Positions 26,291-34,564 of a stretch of DNA of 64,000 nucleotides are shown here, in pieces. Position 1 is the first letter of the stretch, and the number at the start of each line of letters is the position of its first letter. The DNA is from Nocardia goodfellowii. GTDB taxonomy: Bacteria; Actinomycetota; Actinomycetes; Mycobacteriales; Mycobacteriaceae. The stretch is taken from positions 1,240,001-1,304,000 of the forward strand of contig NZ_JAGGMR010000001.1 of NCBI RefSeq assembly GCF_017875645.1, in the 5' to 3' direction. The position numbers and the translations under genes were made by a program. The notes beneath the pieces are model-generated. The model was not told where the DNA came from and did no database searches. It worked only from the letters and a program-made list of their open reading frames with translations.

Positions 26291-26839
26291 ATGTCCAGCC
26301 ACCCAGAGACCCCGCGCAGCAAATTCCACAAACTGCTTCACGACCAGATCCGGCATGAATTCAATGCCGAGCATCAGTACATTGCGATCGCGGTGTGGTT
26401 CGATAACGCGGACCTGCCGCAGCTGGCGAAGCGCTTCTACGCCCAAGCGGTGGAAGAGCGCAACCACGCCATGATGATCGCGCAGTACTTCCTGGATCGT
26501 GATCTCAGCGTCGAACTCACCGGAGTCGATGCCGCCAAGTCCTCGTTCAAGAATGTGATCGATCCGATCCAGCTCGCGCTCAAGCAGGAGAAGACGGTCA
26601 CCGACCAGATCATCCAGCTTGCCAGCACCGCCCGCGAAGAGGGCGATTACCTGGGCGAACAGTTCATGCAGTGGTTCCTCAAGGAGCAGGTCGAAGAGGT
26701 TGCCGCGATGCACACCCTGCTCAATGTCGCCGAGCGGGCCGGCTCGAACCTGTTCGATCTGGAGAATTTCATCGCCCGCGAAATGAGCGGTCCGTCGGAT
26801 GCCTCCGGTGCGCCCTCGGCCGCCGGCGGCTCGCTGTAA
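26291..26839 (+). CDS. bfrB: Ferritin (BfrB type)
   Basis: 182 residues with the start placed at ATG 26291 (MSSHPETPRSKFHKLL), where homology to BfrB begins; an ATG 12 codons earlier is in frame. All ferroxidase ligands are present: Glu23 in HEFNAEHQY, the pair and His in VEERNHAMM (Glu55-Glu56, His59), Glu100 in LKQEKTV, and Gln124 in LGEQFMQWFL. The C-terminal tail SGAPSAAGGSL is close to that of M. tuberculosis BfrB. It stores iron as ferric mineral in a 24-mer cage. A strong hairpin follows at 26857. Confidence 0.95.
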   Translation: MSSHPETPRSKFHKLLHDQIRHEFNAEHQYIAIAVWFDNADLPQLAKRFYAQAVEERNHAMMIAQYFLDRDLSVELTGVDAAKSSFKNVIDPIQLALKQEKTVTDQIIQLASTAREEGDYLGEQFMQWFLKEQVEEVAAMHTLLNVAERAGSNLFDLENFIAREMSGPSDASGAPSAAGGSL

Positions 26840-26856
26840 AACAGCCTTCGAGACAA

Positions 26857-26892
26857 CTCAGGCCCAGCTCTTCGCGACGAGCTGGGCCTGAG
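26857..26892 (+). terminator. Hairpin terminator after the ferritin gene
   Basis: Perfect 14-bp stem CTCAGGCCCAGCTC / GAGCTGGGCCTGAG with an 8-base loop, 17 bases after the ferritin stop. No T-run follows on the plus strand. It could also serve the small minus-strand frame at 26911. Confidence 0.75.
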
Positions 26893-26910
26893 TCGTGGGC
26901 AATAGTCTTA

Positions 26911-26985
26911 TCAGGCTTTGGCGCTCAGCGAGCTGAGCAGCGTGACGAGCAGGGTGAGAATGCCGGAAGCGGATCCAGAATCCAT
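26911..26985 (-). CDS. Possible 24-residue hydrophobic peptide
   Basis: ATG 26985 to TGA 26911 encodes 24 residues: MDSGSASG, then the hydrophobic run ILTLLVTLLSSL, then SAKA. AGAAGG sits about 6 bases before the ATG. Codons are mostly G/C at position three in the hydrophobic part. The 5' region on that strand (27000-27060) has the hairpin GGTGAGG-N5-CCTCACC. No similar gene is known to me. It could be a small membrane or pore-forming peptide, or chance. Confidence 0.4.
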   Translation of the reverse strand: MDSGSASGILTLLVTLLSSLSAKA

Positions 26986-27133
26986 AATGTGCCTTCTTTC
27001 CTCATCTTTCGGTGAGGTTGGTCCTCACCACCACCAGCTTTCGGTGATGGGGAGAACCTAGCCGAGCACAAGTCCGAAAGAAGTGTTTTTCACAAAATTC
27101 TTCCGGCAAATTTTGGACCTGTCACGGCCGGTG

Positions 27134-28054
27134 TCAGCGCAGTGTCACCTGGCGCGAACGCAATCCGTCGCGGGAACGACGCTCCTCCGCGGTCATCGGC
27201 GCGTCATCGGCCAGCGCCGCCGCCAACCGCACACCGAACTCCTTTGCCGGGGTTTCCCATTCGGTCGGGTGCAGCTCCGAATCCAGATCGAACACCGGCA
27301 CCAGCAGACCGTGCGTGCGGAACGACCCCGCGAAGCGGGATCCCTCGCCCAGGGTCAACTCGCCCTTCGCGTGCAGCCGGGCCAGCGCGAGCATCAGATC
27401 GTCCTCGTTCTCGGGACGGACCCAGCGCAGATGCGCCTTGTCTCCGGCGTCGACCCACCAGGCCGCGCCGATCGCGTCGGGACCGAGAGTCAAACGCGCG
27501 GAAGGCATGATCGCCTGCTTGGCCTGCTCGATGGTTGCGGCGACCTGCGGGTCCGGCGTGACACCCTCGGGCACCCACCAGTCGAAGTCCTGATGCACGG
27601 TGAGTTCCAGATCCGCGCCGGGGTCGAGGACGTCGGCCAGGCGCGGGCCGCCCTCGATCGCTTCGGCGGAGGTCAGCGATTCGCCGGGCTCGGCGGACTG
27701 GGTCCACAGAATGGCGGCGGCCATGTCGGCGCTCGGATCCGCACCCTGGAACTGCACCTGGGTGCCGACGAACCCGATCTCCTGCTCACCGGCGCGCACC
27801 AGCGCGGCCACCGCGCCCGGCAGCACCGTCGCCAGCACGACCGACCGCTCCGCGGCCACACCCGGCGCCAGCTTCAAGGTCGCGGTCGCCGACGGCACGA
27901 ACTCCCGCAGCGCCACCAGATCGCATTCGGCGGCCAGCCCCTCGAAAGGACGCGTCACGGCTTGCGCCGCCTGTTCCAGCGCTGCCTTCCGCTCGGCGAG
28001 ACGCTGCGCCCGGTTCCCTCCGGGCTTAGGTTGATTGCGCTTGCTCTTACCCAC
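27134..28054 (-). CDS. DUF5926 family protein
   Basis: 306 residues from GTG 28054. The N-terminus is very basic (MGKSKRNQPKPGGNRAQRLA), then an acidic soluble body without membrane segments. The pattern FEGLAAECDLVALREFVPSA near residue 40 and DFDWWVPEG near the middle are those I associate with DUF5926, an actinobacterial family of unknown function. I see no catalytic motif. It is on the same strand as glpQ1, 70 bp downstream of its stop. Confidence 0.75.
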   Translation of the reverse strand: MGKSKRNQPKPGGNRAQRLAERKAALEQAAQAVTRPFEGLAAECDLVALREFVPSATATLKLAPGVAAERSVVLATVLPGAVAALVRAGEQEIGFVGTQVQFQGADPSADMAAAILWTQSAEPGESLTSAEAIEGGPRLADVLDPGADLELTVHQDFDWWVPEGVTPDPQVAATIEQAKQAIMPSARLTLGPDAIGAAWWVDAGDKAHLRWVRPENEDDLMLALARLHAKGELTLGEGSRFAGSFRTHGLLVPVFDLDSELHPTEWETPAKEFGVRLAAALADDAPMTAEERRSRDGLRSRQVTLR

Positions 28055-28123
28055 GAAGGGTCAAACTACAGCGTGCGGGAGCGGTGTTCACTACGCCCTC
28101 CATGGTTACCCGGCGCGCCATGG

Positions 28124-28891
28124 TTACGCGGCGGCGAGCAGAGCTTTCGTGCGGCCGGGATGGTTGGTGGCGACCCAGCTGACGCCGAGGTCGGCACACA
28201 GGCGCACGTCCTGCGGGTCGTCGACGGTCCAGCAATAGGTGGCGCGACCGGCGGCGGCCGCTTTGTCGACGAGTTCGGGGTGTTCGCGCAGGGTTTTCAC
28301 CGACGGGCCCACGGCGGTGGCGCCGACCGTGGTGGCCGCGCCGCCGCCGAGGTAGCGAGAGGACTCACCGAGCAGCACAGTCGGCAACAAAGGCGCGGAG
28401 CGACGGATACGCCAGACCGCGGTAGCCGCGAAAGACATGACGACAGCACGCGAATGGTCGGCCGAGGCCGGGGTGGCGATGCCGAACCGCTGGAGCTCGG
28501 CGAGCAGTTTGTTCTCCACCAGGGCGCCGTAGCGGACCGGATGCTTGGTCTCGATGAACAGCTTGGTCGGGCGGCTGCGCCAGTCGAGCACCAGCTCGAT
28601 CAGTTCGGCGAGGGTCAGCACGTCGGCCGGTGCGTCCTTACCGCCGAAGTCGAGCTCCCGCAGCTCGTCCAGCGTCATTTCGCTGACCAGGCCGGTGCCG
28701 TCGGAAGTCCGGTCGACGGTGCGGTCGTGCACGCAGACCAGCTGCCCGTCGCGGGTGAGCCGGACATCGCATTCCACGCCGTCCGCGCCTTCCTGGAGCG
28801 CGAGTTCGTAAGCGGCGAGCGTGTGCTCGGGTCGCGCCGCCGACGCCCCCCGATGCGCCACGACGAACGGTGCGCGATTGCCCTGGCTCAC
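28124..28891 (-). CDS. glpQ1: Glycerophosphodiester phosphodiesterase
   Basis: 255 residues from GTG 28891. GDPD motifs are complete: VVAHRGASAARPEHTLAAY (HRG), GADGVECDVRLTRDGQLVCVHD (ExD and H), and FIETKHP with the second Glu. The C-terminal strand YCWTVDDPQDVRLCADLGV is usual. It splits glycerophosphodiesters to glycerol-3-phosphate and an alcohol. There is no signal peptide, so it acts in the cytosol. Its start overlaps the DUF4328 stop by four bases (GTGA), giving coupled translation. It matches glpQ1 (Rv3842c) by position. Confidence 0.95.
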   Translation of the reverse strand: MSQGNRAPFVVAHRGASAARPEHTLAAYELALQEGADGVECDVRLTRDGQLVCVHDRTVDRTSDGTGLVSEMTLDELRELDFGGKDAPADVLTLAELIELVLDWRSRPTKLFIETKHPVRYGALVENKLLAELQRFGIATPASADHSRAVVMSFAATAVWRIRRSAPLLPTVLLGESSRYLGGGAATTVGATAVGPSVKTLREHPELVDKAAAAGRATYCWTVDDPQDVRLCADLGVSWVATNHPGRTKALLAAA

Positions 28892-29880
28892 TTGGCCATA
28901 ACCTCCTGGTCTTCAACTTTCGCCTGACCCGCGCCCGGGTGCACCGGTTCGATGACGGGCACGGCCGCGTCGGCGGCGACCACCCAGCGGCGGGCGAGTT
29001 TGGTGCGGCCCAGCAGATCCCGGCCCGCGAACAGGCGTACCACCCACAGTGTGAGCACCGCGACGCCGGCGGCGACCAGGTCGGTCCAGACCATGAACAG
29101 CACGCCGTCGGCTTGGGCCTGCAACGAATCCGCTGTCCGCCAGAGCAGGGCGGCCGCCGCCATGGCGCCGCCGAGAATCCAAGCGCACCACCAGACGCGG
29201 ATCGCGCGCAGGGTTCGCGGATCATCCCGCTGCCGTGCCAATTCGGTGAGAAACACTCCGGGCCACAGCAGATTGACCCCTGGAATCACACAGCCCAGCG
29301 TCAGTGTGCGCGCCGACCGCGGATCGCTGCGGCCGGCGCTCGCGAACGTCGCCGCGCGCGTCTCGATCAGCCAGCCGATCAGCGCCACCGCGGTGAGCAG
29401 CGCGAAAACCGATGCCAGTACGGCCGATCCGATGACGAGCGCGTCGGACGCGCGCAGCAGCAGCGGTTCGATCAACCGGGTGCGGTTGCGCAGCAGGATC
29501 CCGTAGCGCCCCAGCTCGGCGGCCGAGGCCAGCGCGAACAATCCGGCGGTGACGAGGAGCAGGGGTTCGACCCGCTCGGTCCACCGCTGCCACCTGGTGC
29601 GCGGCGCGTCGGCGGTGCGCGGCGGCGGGTCGATCAATCCCCAGCGCGGGATGTGAGTGTATTTCGGTGTGCCGGCTTGGGTTCCGGACCGGCCGCCCGC
29701 GGGCCGCCGGGGACGGTGGTCGGGCCGCCGGGCGATCCACCGATAGTTACGGCGTTCCGGGGGCGCGTCGATGGGCGCGGGCGAGAGGAGGACGCCCCGG
29801 CAGCGCGGGCACCAGTGCATCGGGGTCGATTGCACGGCCCAGCGCGCGCCGCAGCGCGCACAGGGTTGCACCACGCTCAT
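28888..29880 (-). CDS. DUF4328 membrane protein with zinc ribbon (Rv3843c-like)
   Basis: 330 residues from ATG 29880 (MSVVQPCARCGARWAVQ). The first 35 residues form a zinc ribbon, CARC ... CPRC. A Pro/Arg-rich linker leads to six or so hydrophobic segments from residue 105 on, with the DUF4328 features LGCVIPGVNLLWPGVFLTEL and IRVWWCAWILGG. The function is unknown. It is translationally coupled to glpQ1 and lies 48 bp after the rhodanese gene on the same strand. Confidence 0.88.
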   Translation of the reverse strand: MSVVQPCARCGARWAVQSTPMHWCPRCRGVLLSPAPIDAPPERRNYRWIARRPDHRPRRPAGGRSGTQAGTPKYTHIPRWGLIDPPPRTADAPRTRWQRWTERVEPLLLVTAGLFALASAAELGRYGILLRNRTRLIEPLLLRASDALVIGSAVLASVFALLTAVALIGWLIETRAATFASAGRSDPRSARTLTLGCVIPGVNLLWPGVFLTELARQRDDPRTLRAIRVWWCAWILGGAMAAAALLWRTADSLQAQADGVLFMVWTDLVAAGVAVLTLWVVRLFAGRDLLGRTKLARRWVVAADAAVPVIEPVHPGAGQAKVEDQEVMAK

Positions 29881-29928
29881 GGGCTTACTCCCTTCGGGTA
29901 CGGCAGACGGCGAATGCGGCGGCATATG

Positions 29929-30291
29929 TCAGTAGATCTTCGCCTGGTGATCGCCCTCGGCCACCAGCGGGCGGCCCTGCTGCTGCCAGGCCACCATGCC
30001 ACCGTTCACCTGGATGGCGTCGAACCCGACATGCGCGAGGTATTTGGCCACTTCGATGGAACGGCCGCCCTGCCGGCACACGACGTAGAGGTCGACGTCG
30101 AATTCCAGTTCGTCGAGCCGAGCCGGCACGTCAACCATCGGGATGTGGATCGCGCCCGGCGCGTGCCCGAGTTCCCATTCGTCGTCCTCACGCACGTCGA
30201 GCAGGATGGGCCCCGGCTCGCCGCGCACGGGGTTGTCGAATTCGGCGGGCACGGCCTCCACCGGCACCGACGGTACTTCCGGGCTTGTCAC
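29929..30291 (-). CDS. Single-domain rhodanese (sulfurtransferase-like)
   Basis: 120 residues from GTG 30291 (VTSPEVPSVPVEAVPAEF); AGGA lies about 8 bases upstream. The rhodanese fold shows LLDVREDDEWELGHAPGAIHIPM and the active loop VVCRQGGRS with the catalytic Cys, followed by AKYLAHVGFDAIQVNGGMVAW. It moves sulfane sulfur to an acceptor such as thiols or cyanide. The loop CRQGGRS is of active length. It is cytosolic. Confidence 0.93.
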   Translation of the reverse strand: MTSPEVPSVPVEAVPAEFDNPVRGEPGPILLDVREDDEWELGHAPGAIHIPMVDVPARLDELEFDVDLYVVCRQGGRSIEVAKYLAHVGFDAIQVNGGMVAWQQQGRPLVAEGDHQAKIY

Positions 30292-30704
30292 ATTCCCGAT
30301 CCTGCCATGTCGGCCGAGCAAACGCCCCGGTGAAGTCGGGGCGGAAACCAAACCGTCGATAATCGACTCTCGGTACGTTCTTGCCCCGAAGACCCTATCG
30401 GGCAGCCTGCCCAAGCCGACCTGTGCATATCTCCCTCGGAGTTATCCACATAATCCACAACCTCATCCACAGGTTAAGACTTGTCGATCCGCAGCCGGGG
30501 TTTCCTTCAGCGCTGCGAACGATCGATCCGGGACTCCCCTCCTGAAATCCCGGAGCGATCATCCGCCGGTGGGTGCGGGAACCCGCACGGGGCCCGACAA
30601 CTACTTGGACGCCGGCACCGCCGGTTCGGTTCCCCCGGAAACGAGAACGACTGGGAAAAAGTGAAATACCAGGTTCCACAAGGTCGTATCGGTAGCCTTG
30701 ATGC
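30292..30704. other. 413-bp intergenic region between divergent genes
   Basis: Lies between the rhodanese gene and the hypothetical gene at 30705. It holds the three DnaA-box-like sequences at 30442-30471, listed separately. Open frames crossing it on either strand have poor codon use, and I see no further gene. Confidence 0.6.
30442..30471. promoter_or_regulatory. Cluster of three DnaA-box-like sequences
   Basis: TTATCCACA (30442-30450, exact consensus), TAATCCACA (30451-30459) and TCATCCACA (30463-30471) lie in the same orientation within 30 bp. They may bind DnaA. Confidence 0.6.
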
Positions 30705-31316
30705 ATGAACGTGAGCAGGGGGCTACTCGACGGATTGGACACCACCGGACTCAACACCGCTCTGTCCGAGGCGACTTGCCTCGGCCTGGATGTCGACACC
30801 AAGGCGCGTGAGCTGCGCCTGCAACTCGAGGTGCTGACACTTCCTGCCAAAGGGCAGGCCAGTGATGATTTTCCAGTGCAACTGACCTTCACCGGGGTCA
30901 GCCGAGTCGCGGCGTCCCTGCGCATGCAGCGCTGGGACGACGTGGAGCCGCAGGTGCTACCGCTGCAGCTCGACGGACTCCACGACGCCATCCGCAGCTT
31001 CGGCGGCGGCCGGCTGCACGGCTGGGAGTTCATCGATCTCGACGACACCGGCTGGGCGCTGTGGCGCGAGTTGCTCAGTTTCGACACCAAGTTCGATGAC
31101 CACATCTCCTCGCACGTGTTGGAGTTCTCCCAGGAGGAGGGCATCGATCCGCGCGAACTCGACATCCGGGTGTGGTTCGACAACATGACCATTCACGATT
31201 CCACCGGCAGACAGATTCCGCTCGAGGAGTTCATCGCGGGTGGTCGGAACTGGTGGAAGGCACACGACGAAGGCGATCCGCGGACCATCCGTCCCGGCAT
31301 CGTGCCGCAGCTGTAG
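30705..31316 (+). CDS. Conserved-type hypothetical protein
   Basis: 203 residues from ATG 30705. It is soluble and acidic, with no signal or membrane segment. Features: an N-terminal part rich in short strands (LDVDTKARELRLQLEVLTLP and FPVQLTFTGVSRVAASL), then LHGWEFIDLDD, then LDIRVWFDNMTIHDSTGRQIPLEEFIAGG. The W/D-rich beta pattern suggests a compact beta-sheet domain. I do not recognise a family. Codon use is strongly coding. A 12-bp-stem hairpin ends the unit at 31341. Confidence 0.75.
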   Translation: MNVSRGLLDGLDTTGLNTALSEATCLGLDVDTKARELRLQLEVLTLPAKGQASDDFPVQLTFTGVSRVAASLRMQRWDDVEPQVLPLQLDGLHDAIRSFGGGRLHGWEFIDLDDTGWALWRELLSFDTKFDDHISSHVLEFSQEEGIDPRELDIRVWFDNMTIHDSTGRQIPLEEFIAGGRNWWKAHDEGDPRTIRPGIVPQL

Positions 31317-31340
31317 ACCCGACCGGGCCCACACTCCCCC

Positions 31341-31372
31341 GCGACCGCGCACTCGTCAGGGTGCGCGGTCGC
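31341..31372 (+). terminator. Hairpin terminator
   Basis: Perfect 12-bp stem GCGACCGCGCAC / GTGCGCGGTCGC with an 8-base loop, 25 bases after the stop of the hypothetical gene and well before sodA. No T-run follows. Confidence 0.7.
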
Positions 31373-31556
31373 CTCATGTCCGGAAAAAGCCAGGTTTTCC
31401 GGCGCGCACCGGGTACCCGGCACCGCGGTCCGTTCGGTAACTTCCCAGGGGGAATGAGGGGGGACCGAGCCCGGTTGCTACCTAGCGGGTGTACGAATGG
31501 TGGTTGGGTGTTGCCCGAAAGCGGGCACACACGGCCCGACATTAGGAAGGGACATC

Positions 31557-32180
31557 GTGGCTGTTTACACGCTGCCAGAACTCGATTACGACTACAGCGC
31601 CCTGGAGCCGTTCATCTCCGGGCAGATCAACGAACTCCACCACTCCAAGCACCACGCCGCCTACGTCGCGGGCGCCAACACCGCGCTGGAGAAGCTGGAA
31701 GCCGCCCGCGAGGCCGGCGACCACGGCGCCATCTTCCTCAACGAGAAGAACCTGGCGTTCCACCTCGGTGGCCACGTGAACCACTCCATCTGGTGGAAGA
31801 CCCTGTCCAAGGACGGCGGCGACAAGCCGGTCGGCGATCTGGAAGCCGCCATCGTCGACCAGTTCGGCTCCTTCGACAAGTTCCGTGAGCAGTTCTCCGC
31901 GGCCGCCAACGGCCTGCAGGGTTCGGGCTGGGCGTGGCTGGGCTACGACACCCTCTCGGGCAAGCTGCTCACCTTCCAGCTCACCGACCAGCAGGGCAAC
32001 GTGCCGCTCGGCATCATCCCGCTGCTCGGCCTGGACATGTGGGAGCACGCCTTCTACCTGCAGTACAAGAACGTCAAGGCCGACTACGTGAAGGCGTTCT
32101 GGAACGTCGTCAACTGGGCCGAGGTGCAGGATCGCTTCGCCCGCGCCGTCAGCCAGGGCAAGGGCCTCATCTTCGGCTGA
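31557..32180 (+). CDS. sodA: Superoxide dismutase, Fe/Mn family
   Basis: 207 residues from GTG 31557, the same length as M. tuberculosis SodA, with AGGAAGG 6 bases upstream. Metal ligands are His28 ([10 protein letters not shown]), His76 (GHVNHSIWW), Asp160 and His164 ([14 protein letters not shown]). Residue 145 is Gln (QLTDQQGN), whereas the iron-dependent M. tuberculosis enzyme has His145. Gln at this site is usual in Mn enzymes, so Mn use is likely (inference from recalled structure work). There is no signal peptide, although mycobacterial SodA is found outside cells. A terminator follows at 32199. Confidence 0.97.
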   Translation: MAVYTLPELDYDYSALEPFISGQINELHHSKHHAAYVAGANTALEKLEAAREAGDHGAIFLNEKNLAFHLGGHVNHSIWWKTLSKDGGDKPVGDLEAAIVDQFGSFDKFREQFSAAANGLQGSGWAWLGYDTLSGKLLTFQLTDQQGNVPLGIIPLLGLDMWEHAFYLQYKNVKADYVKAFWNVVNWAEVQDRFARAVSQGKGLIFG

Positions 32181-32198
32181 GGCTGCACTACGCTTTCG

Positions 32199-32226
32199 AG
32201 CCCGCGAACCGTCCGGTTCGCGGGCT
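32199..32226 (+). terminator. Hairpin terminator after sodA
   Basis: Perfect 12-bp stem AGCCCGCGAACC / GGTTCGCGGGCT with a 4-base loop, 19 bases after the sodA stop. No T-run follows. Confidence 0.75.
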
Positions 32227-32417
32227 TGCCGCGTCTTCGGGCGAAAAACGTGCGGGTCGACCGGTGCCGGACGGTTGCGGGGTGCCGGCACGCGGTCTTG
32301 CTGGTTCCGATCGTGAGTTCAGACACGTTTGGGCACAGCAATATTCGCATGAGGTTGTGGTTAGCGAGGGGGGTAGCCGCGTAGCCTGAGGCGGTTGGGT
32401 AGATCGTGGAGGAAGAC

Positions 32418-33236
32418 ATGTCCGGAAACCCCCTGGCCGCCGCCGAGCCCTGGGACCTCGTCGCCGATGGTTATGCCGAAGAGGCGCTGGCGATCATGGA
32501 GCCGTTCTCCGCGCGGGCCTTGGAATTGGCCGGCCTGTCCCAGGATTCGCACGTCCTGGATGTAGCCGCCGGACCTGGCACGTTGAGTCTGCTCGCCGCG
32601 GCCCAGGCCGCGCGCGTCACCGCCCTCGATTTCGCCGAGCACATGCTCGAGTTACTGAACCGGGCGGCCGCGGCCGCCGGGCACACCAATATCGAAACCC
32701 ATGTCGGCGACGGTCAAGCGCTGCCGTTCGCGGACGACGGTTTCGACGCGGGCTTCTCCATGTTCGGCCTGATGTTCTTCCCCGACCGCGCCAAAGGCTT
32801 CGCCGAACTGCGCCGGGTGCTCCGGCCGGGCGGAGTCGCGGTGGTGTCGAGCTGGGCGCCGGTCGTCGAGTCTCCCCTGATGCGGCTGATGTTCGAAGCG
32901 ATGGCCGCCGCCGACCCCGCGATCCAAGAGCCGCAACCGAACTACTTGAGCCTGGAAAACCCGGAAGTCTTCGCCACCGAGATGCGCTCGGCCGGGTTCG
33001 CGGGCGTCACCATCCAACGCCACACCACCGAACTGGCCTGGGACAGCGCCGACGACATGTGGGAGAAAATGACCCGCAGCAGTGCCCCCCTGGTCCTGCT
33101 CCGACGGTCACTCGGCGAAGAGCTATGGGCTGAACGCGCGGCCACCATGCGCGCCTACCTCACCGAGAACTACCGCCCGAAAACCCCCCTGGCCACCACA
33201 GCCTTCCTCGGCATCGGCCACAAGCCCAACCCCTGA
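32418..33236 (+). CDS. Class I SAM-dependent methyltransferase
   Basis: 272 residues from ATG 32418, chosen because GGAGGA (32408-32413) sits just upstream; a GTG at 32406 would overlap that site. Motif I is VLDVAAGPGTLSLLAA, motif II/post-I has VTALDFAEHMLELL, and motif III region is RRVLRPGGVAVVSSW, the pattern of the UbiE/Methyltransf_11 group. It transfers a methyl group from S-adenosylmethionine to an unknown small molecule. It is a single-gene unit between sodA and a repeat-rich gap. Confidence 0.9.
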   Translation: MSGNPLAAAEPWDLVADGYAEEALAIMEPFSARALELAGLSQDSHVLDVAAGPGTLSLLAAAQAARVTALDFAEHMLELLNRAAAAAGHTNIETHVGDGQALPFADDGFDAGFSMFGLMFFPDRAKGFAELRRVLRPGGVAVVSSWAPVVESPLMRLMFEAMAAADPAIQEPQPNYLSLENPEVFATEMRSAGFAGVTIQRHTTELAWDSADDMWEKMTRSSAPLVLLRRSLGEELWAERAATMRAYLTENYRPKTPLATTAFLGIGHKPNP

Positions 33237-33340
33237 AACGCGAACTGCGCGCAACCCTCTCAGGTCACGCGCAGTTCGATGTCAAGCACATCCGCAGGGC
33301 TCGCCGAACGACTAAGACCCGCCCGGCCCACCCCGCGTCA

Positions 33341-33657
33341 ACCGCTGAGCGTCGCAAGATCCTGCCCCGCCGCCCCCAGCGTTCAACCGCTGCTCAACCC
33401 GCAAGACCCGGCCGCCGACCCGCCGAACCAGCGTTGTCCACTCAGCCAGCGAGGGCCGCCCTAGCGACCCAGTGCTAACCGCTGAGCGCAGCGAGGACCC
33501 GCCCCGCCGACCCGAGCGCCAACCGCCGAGCGCAGCGAGGGCCATCTCTCACCGATCGCAGGGCGAACCGCCGAGCGCAGCGAGGCAAGCCCGACTCAGT
33601 GCTCCACCGGATCGAAGCTGATCGGGCGAAACCGAGCGAAGCGAGGGCTTCGCCCGA
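33341..33657. repeat. Repeat-rich intergenic stretch with GAGCG(C/A)AGCGAGG units
   Basis: The 13-base unit occurs at 33484-33496, 33528-33540, 33573-33585 and 33634-33646 (last one with A for C), most preceded by AACCGC(T/C). Looser copies lie from about 33341. The gap 33237-33657 holds no gene with believable codon use. The last unit sits in the loop of the hairpin at 33618-33661. Confidence 0.7.
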
Positions 33658-33661
33658 TCAG
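33618..33661 (-). terminator. Inverted repeat overlapping the SDR stop codon
   Basis: Perfect 13-bp arms CTGATCGGGCGAA / TTCGCCCGATCAG with an 18-base loop that carries the GAGCGAAGCGAGG unit. The right arm includes the stop codon of the minus-strand SDR gene, so it probably ends that transcript. Confidence 0.65.
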
Positions 33662-34425
33662 CGAGGAGCCATGCGCAGCGCGCCGTCCATGCGGATGGTT
33701 TCGCCGTTCAGGTAGTCGTGCTCGGTGATGTACTGCGCGAGCTGCGCGTACTCGTCCGGGCGGCCCAGGCGCGAGGGGAACGGCACGCCGGCCTCGAGGC
33801 CCTTGCGGTACTCCTCGGTGACGCCGGCCAGCATCGGGGTGTCGATGATGCCGGGGGCGATGGTGTTGACGCGAATGCCGAACTGCGCCAGGTCGCGCGC
33901 GGCCGGGACGGTCATGCCGTGCACGCCACCCTTGGAGGCGGAGTAGGCGATCTGGCCGATCTGGCCCTCGAACGCCGCGACCGAGGCGGTGTTGATGATG
34001 ACGCCGCGCTGGCCGTATTCGTCGACCGTGTCGGTCTTGGCGATGGCGTCGGCCGCCAGGCGCATGACGTTGAACGTGCCGAGCAGGTTCACGGTGATGA
34101 CGGTGCGGAACAGCTCCAGGTCGTGCGGGCCGTTCTTGGACAGGATGCGTCCGGCCCAGCCGACACCGGCGCAGTTGACCACGACGCGCAGCGGGGCGCC
34201 GGACTCGACGACCTTCGCGACGGCCGCGGAAACCTCGTCGTGGCTGGTGACATCGGCGGGAATAAGGGTGACGCCCGCGGGCACGTTGTCGCCCGCGCGC
34301 TCGATGGACTGCGGCACGTCAAGGCCGAAGACGGTGGCGCCGAGGTCGGCGAAACGCTTGGCAGTGGCGGCGCCGAGGCCGGATGCGCCTCCGGTGACAA
34401 TGGCGGCGGAACCCGAAATCTCCAC
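33658..34425 (-). CDS. Short-chain dehydrogenase, 3-hydroxyacyl-CoA dehydrogenase type 2-like
   Basis: 255 residues from GTG 34425 (VEISGSAAIVTGGASGLG), with AGAGG upstream; a start 16 codons earlier is in frame but less family-like. SDR motifs: TGGASGLG (TGxxxGxG cofactor loop), NCAGVGWAG, the catalytic Ser in INTASVAAFEG, and YSASKGG with Tyr and Lys. The insert DTVDEYGQRGVIIN and DTPMLAG tail resemble HSD17B10-type 3-hydroxyacyl-CoA dehydrogenases of fatty acid or steroid breakdown. It probably uses NAD (Asp in FGLD after the second strand). It is divergent from the second SDR. Confidence 0.92.
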   Translation of the reverse strand: MEISGSAAIVTGGASGLGAATAKRFADLGATVFGLDVPQSIERAGDNVPAGVTLIPADVTSHDEVSAAVAKVVESGAPLRVVVNCAGVGWAGRILSKNGPHDLELFRTVITVNLLGTFNVMRLAADAIAKTDTVDEYGQRGVIINTASVAAFEGQIGQIAYSASKGGVHGMTVPAARDLAQFGIRVNTIAPGIIDTPMLAGVTEEYRKGLEAGVPFPSRLGRPDEYAQLAQYITEHDYLNGETIRMDGALRMAPR

Positions 34426-34564
34426 GATGGTCCTCTCGTTCGTGACAGCCAGTTGGCCTTTCGTCAATTGCACCCTAGCGCCTGACCTTTGCGAGCCCTA
34501 GCACCACTCCTTCGCACCCCGGTAGGACAGCTTTTTGTCCGGTATGTGACGCGGAATTATTTAC

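Noticed and set aside
27083..28927. A 614-codon plus-strand frame
   Set aside because: Antisense to the DUF5926 and glpQ1 genes.
33341..33657. Possible CRISPR array in the repeat-rich gap
   Set aside because: Units are 13 bases, spacings uneven (44-61 bp), intervening sequences are similar to each other, and no cas genes are near.
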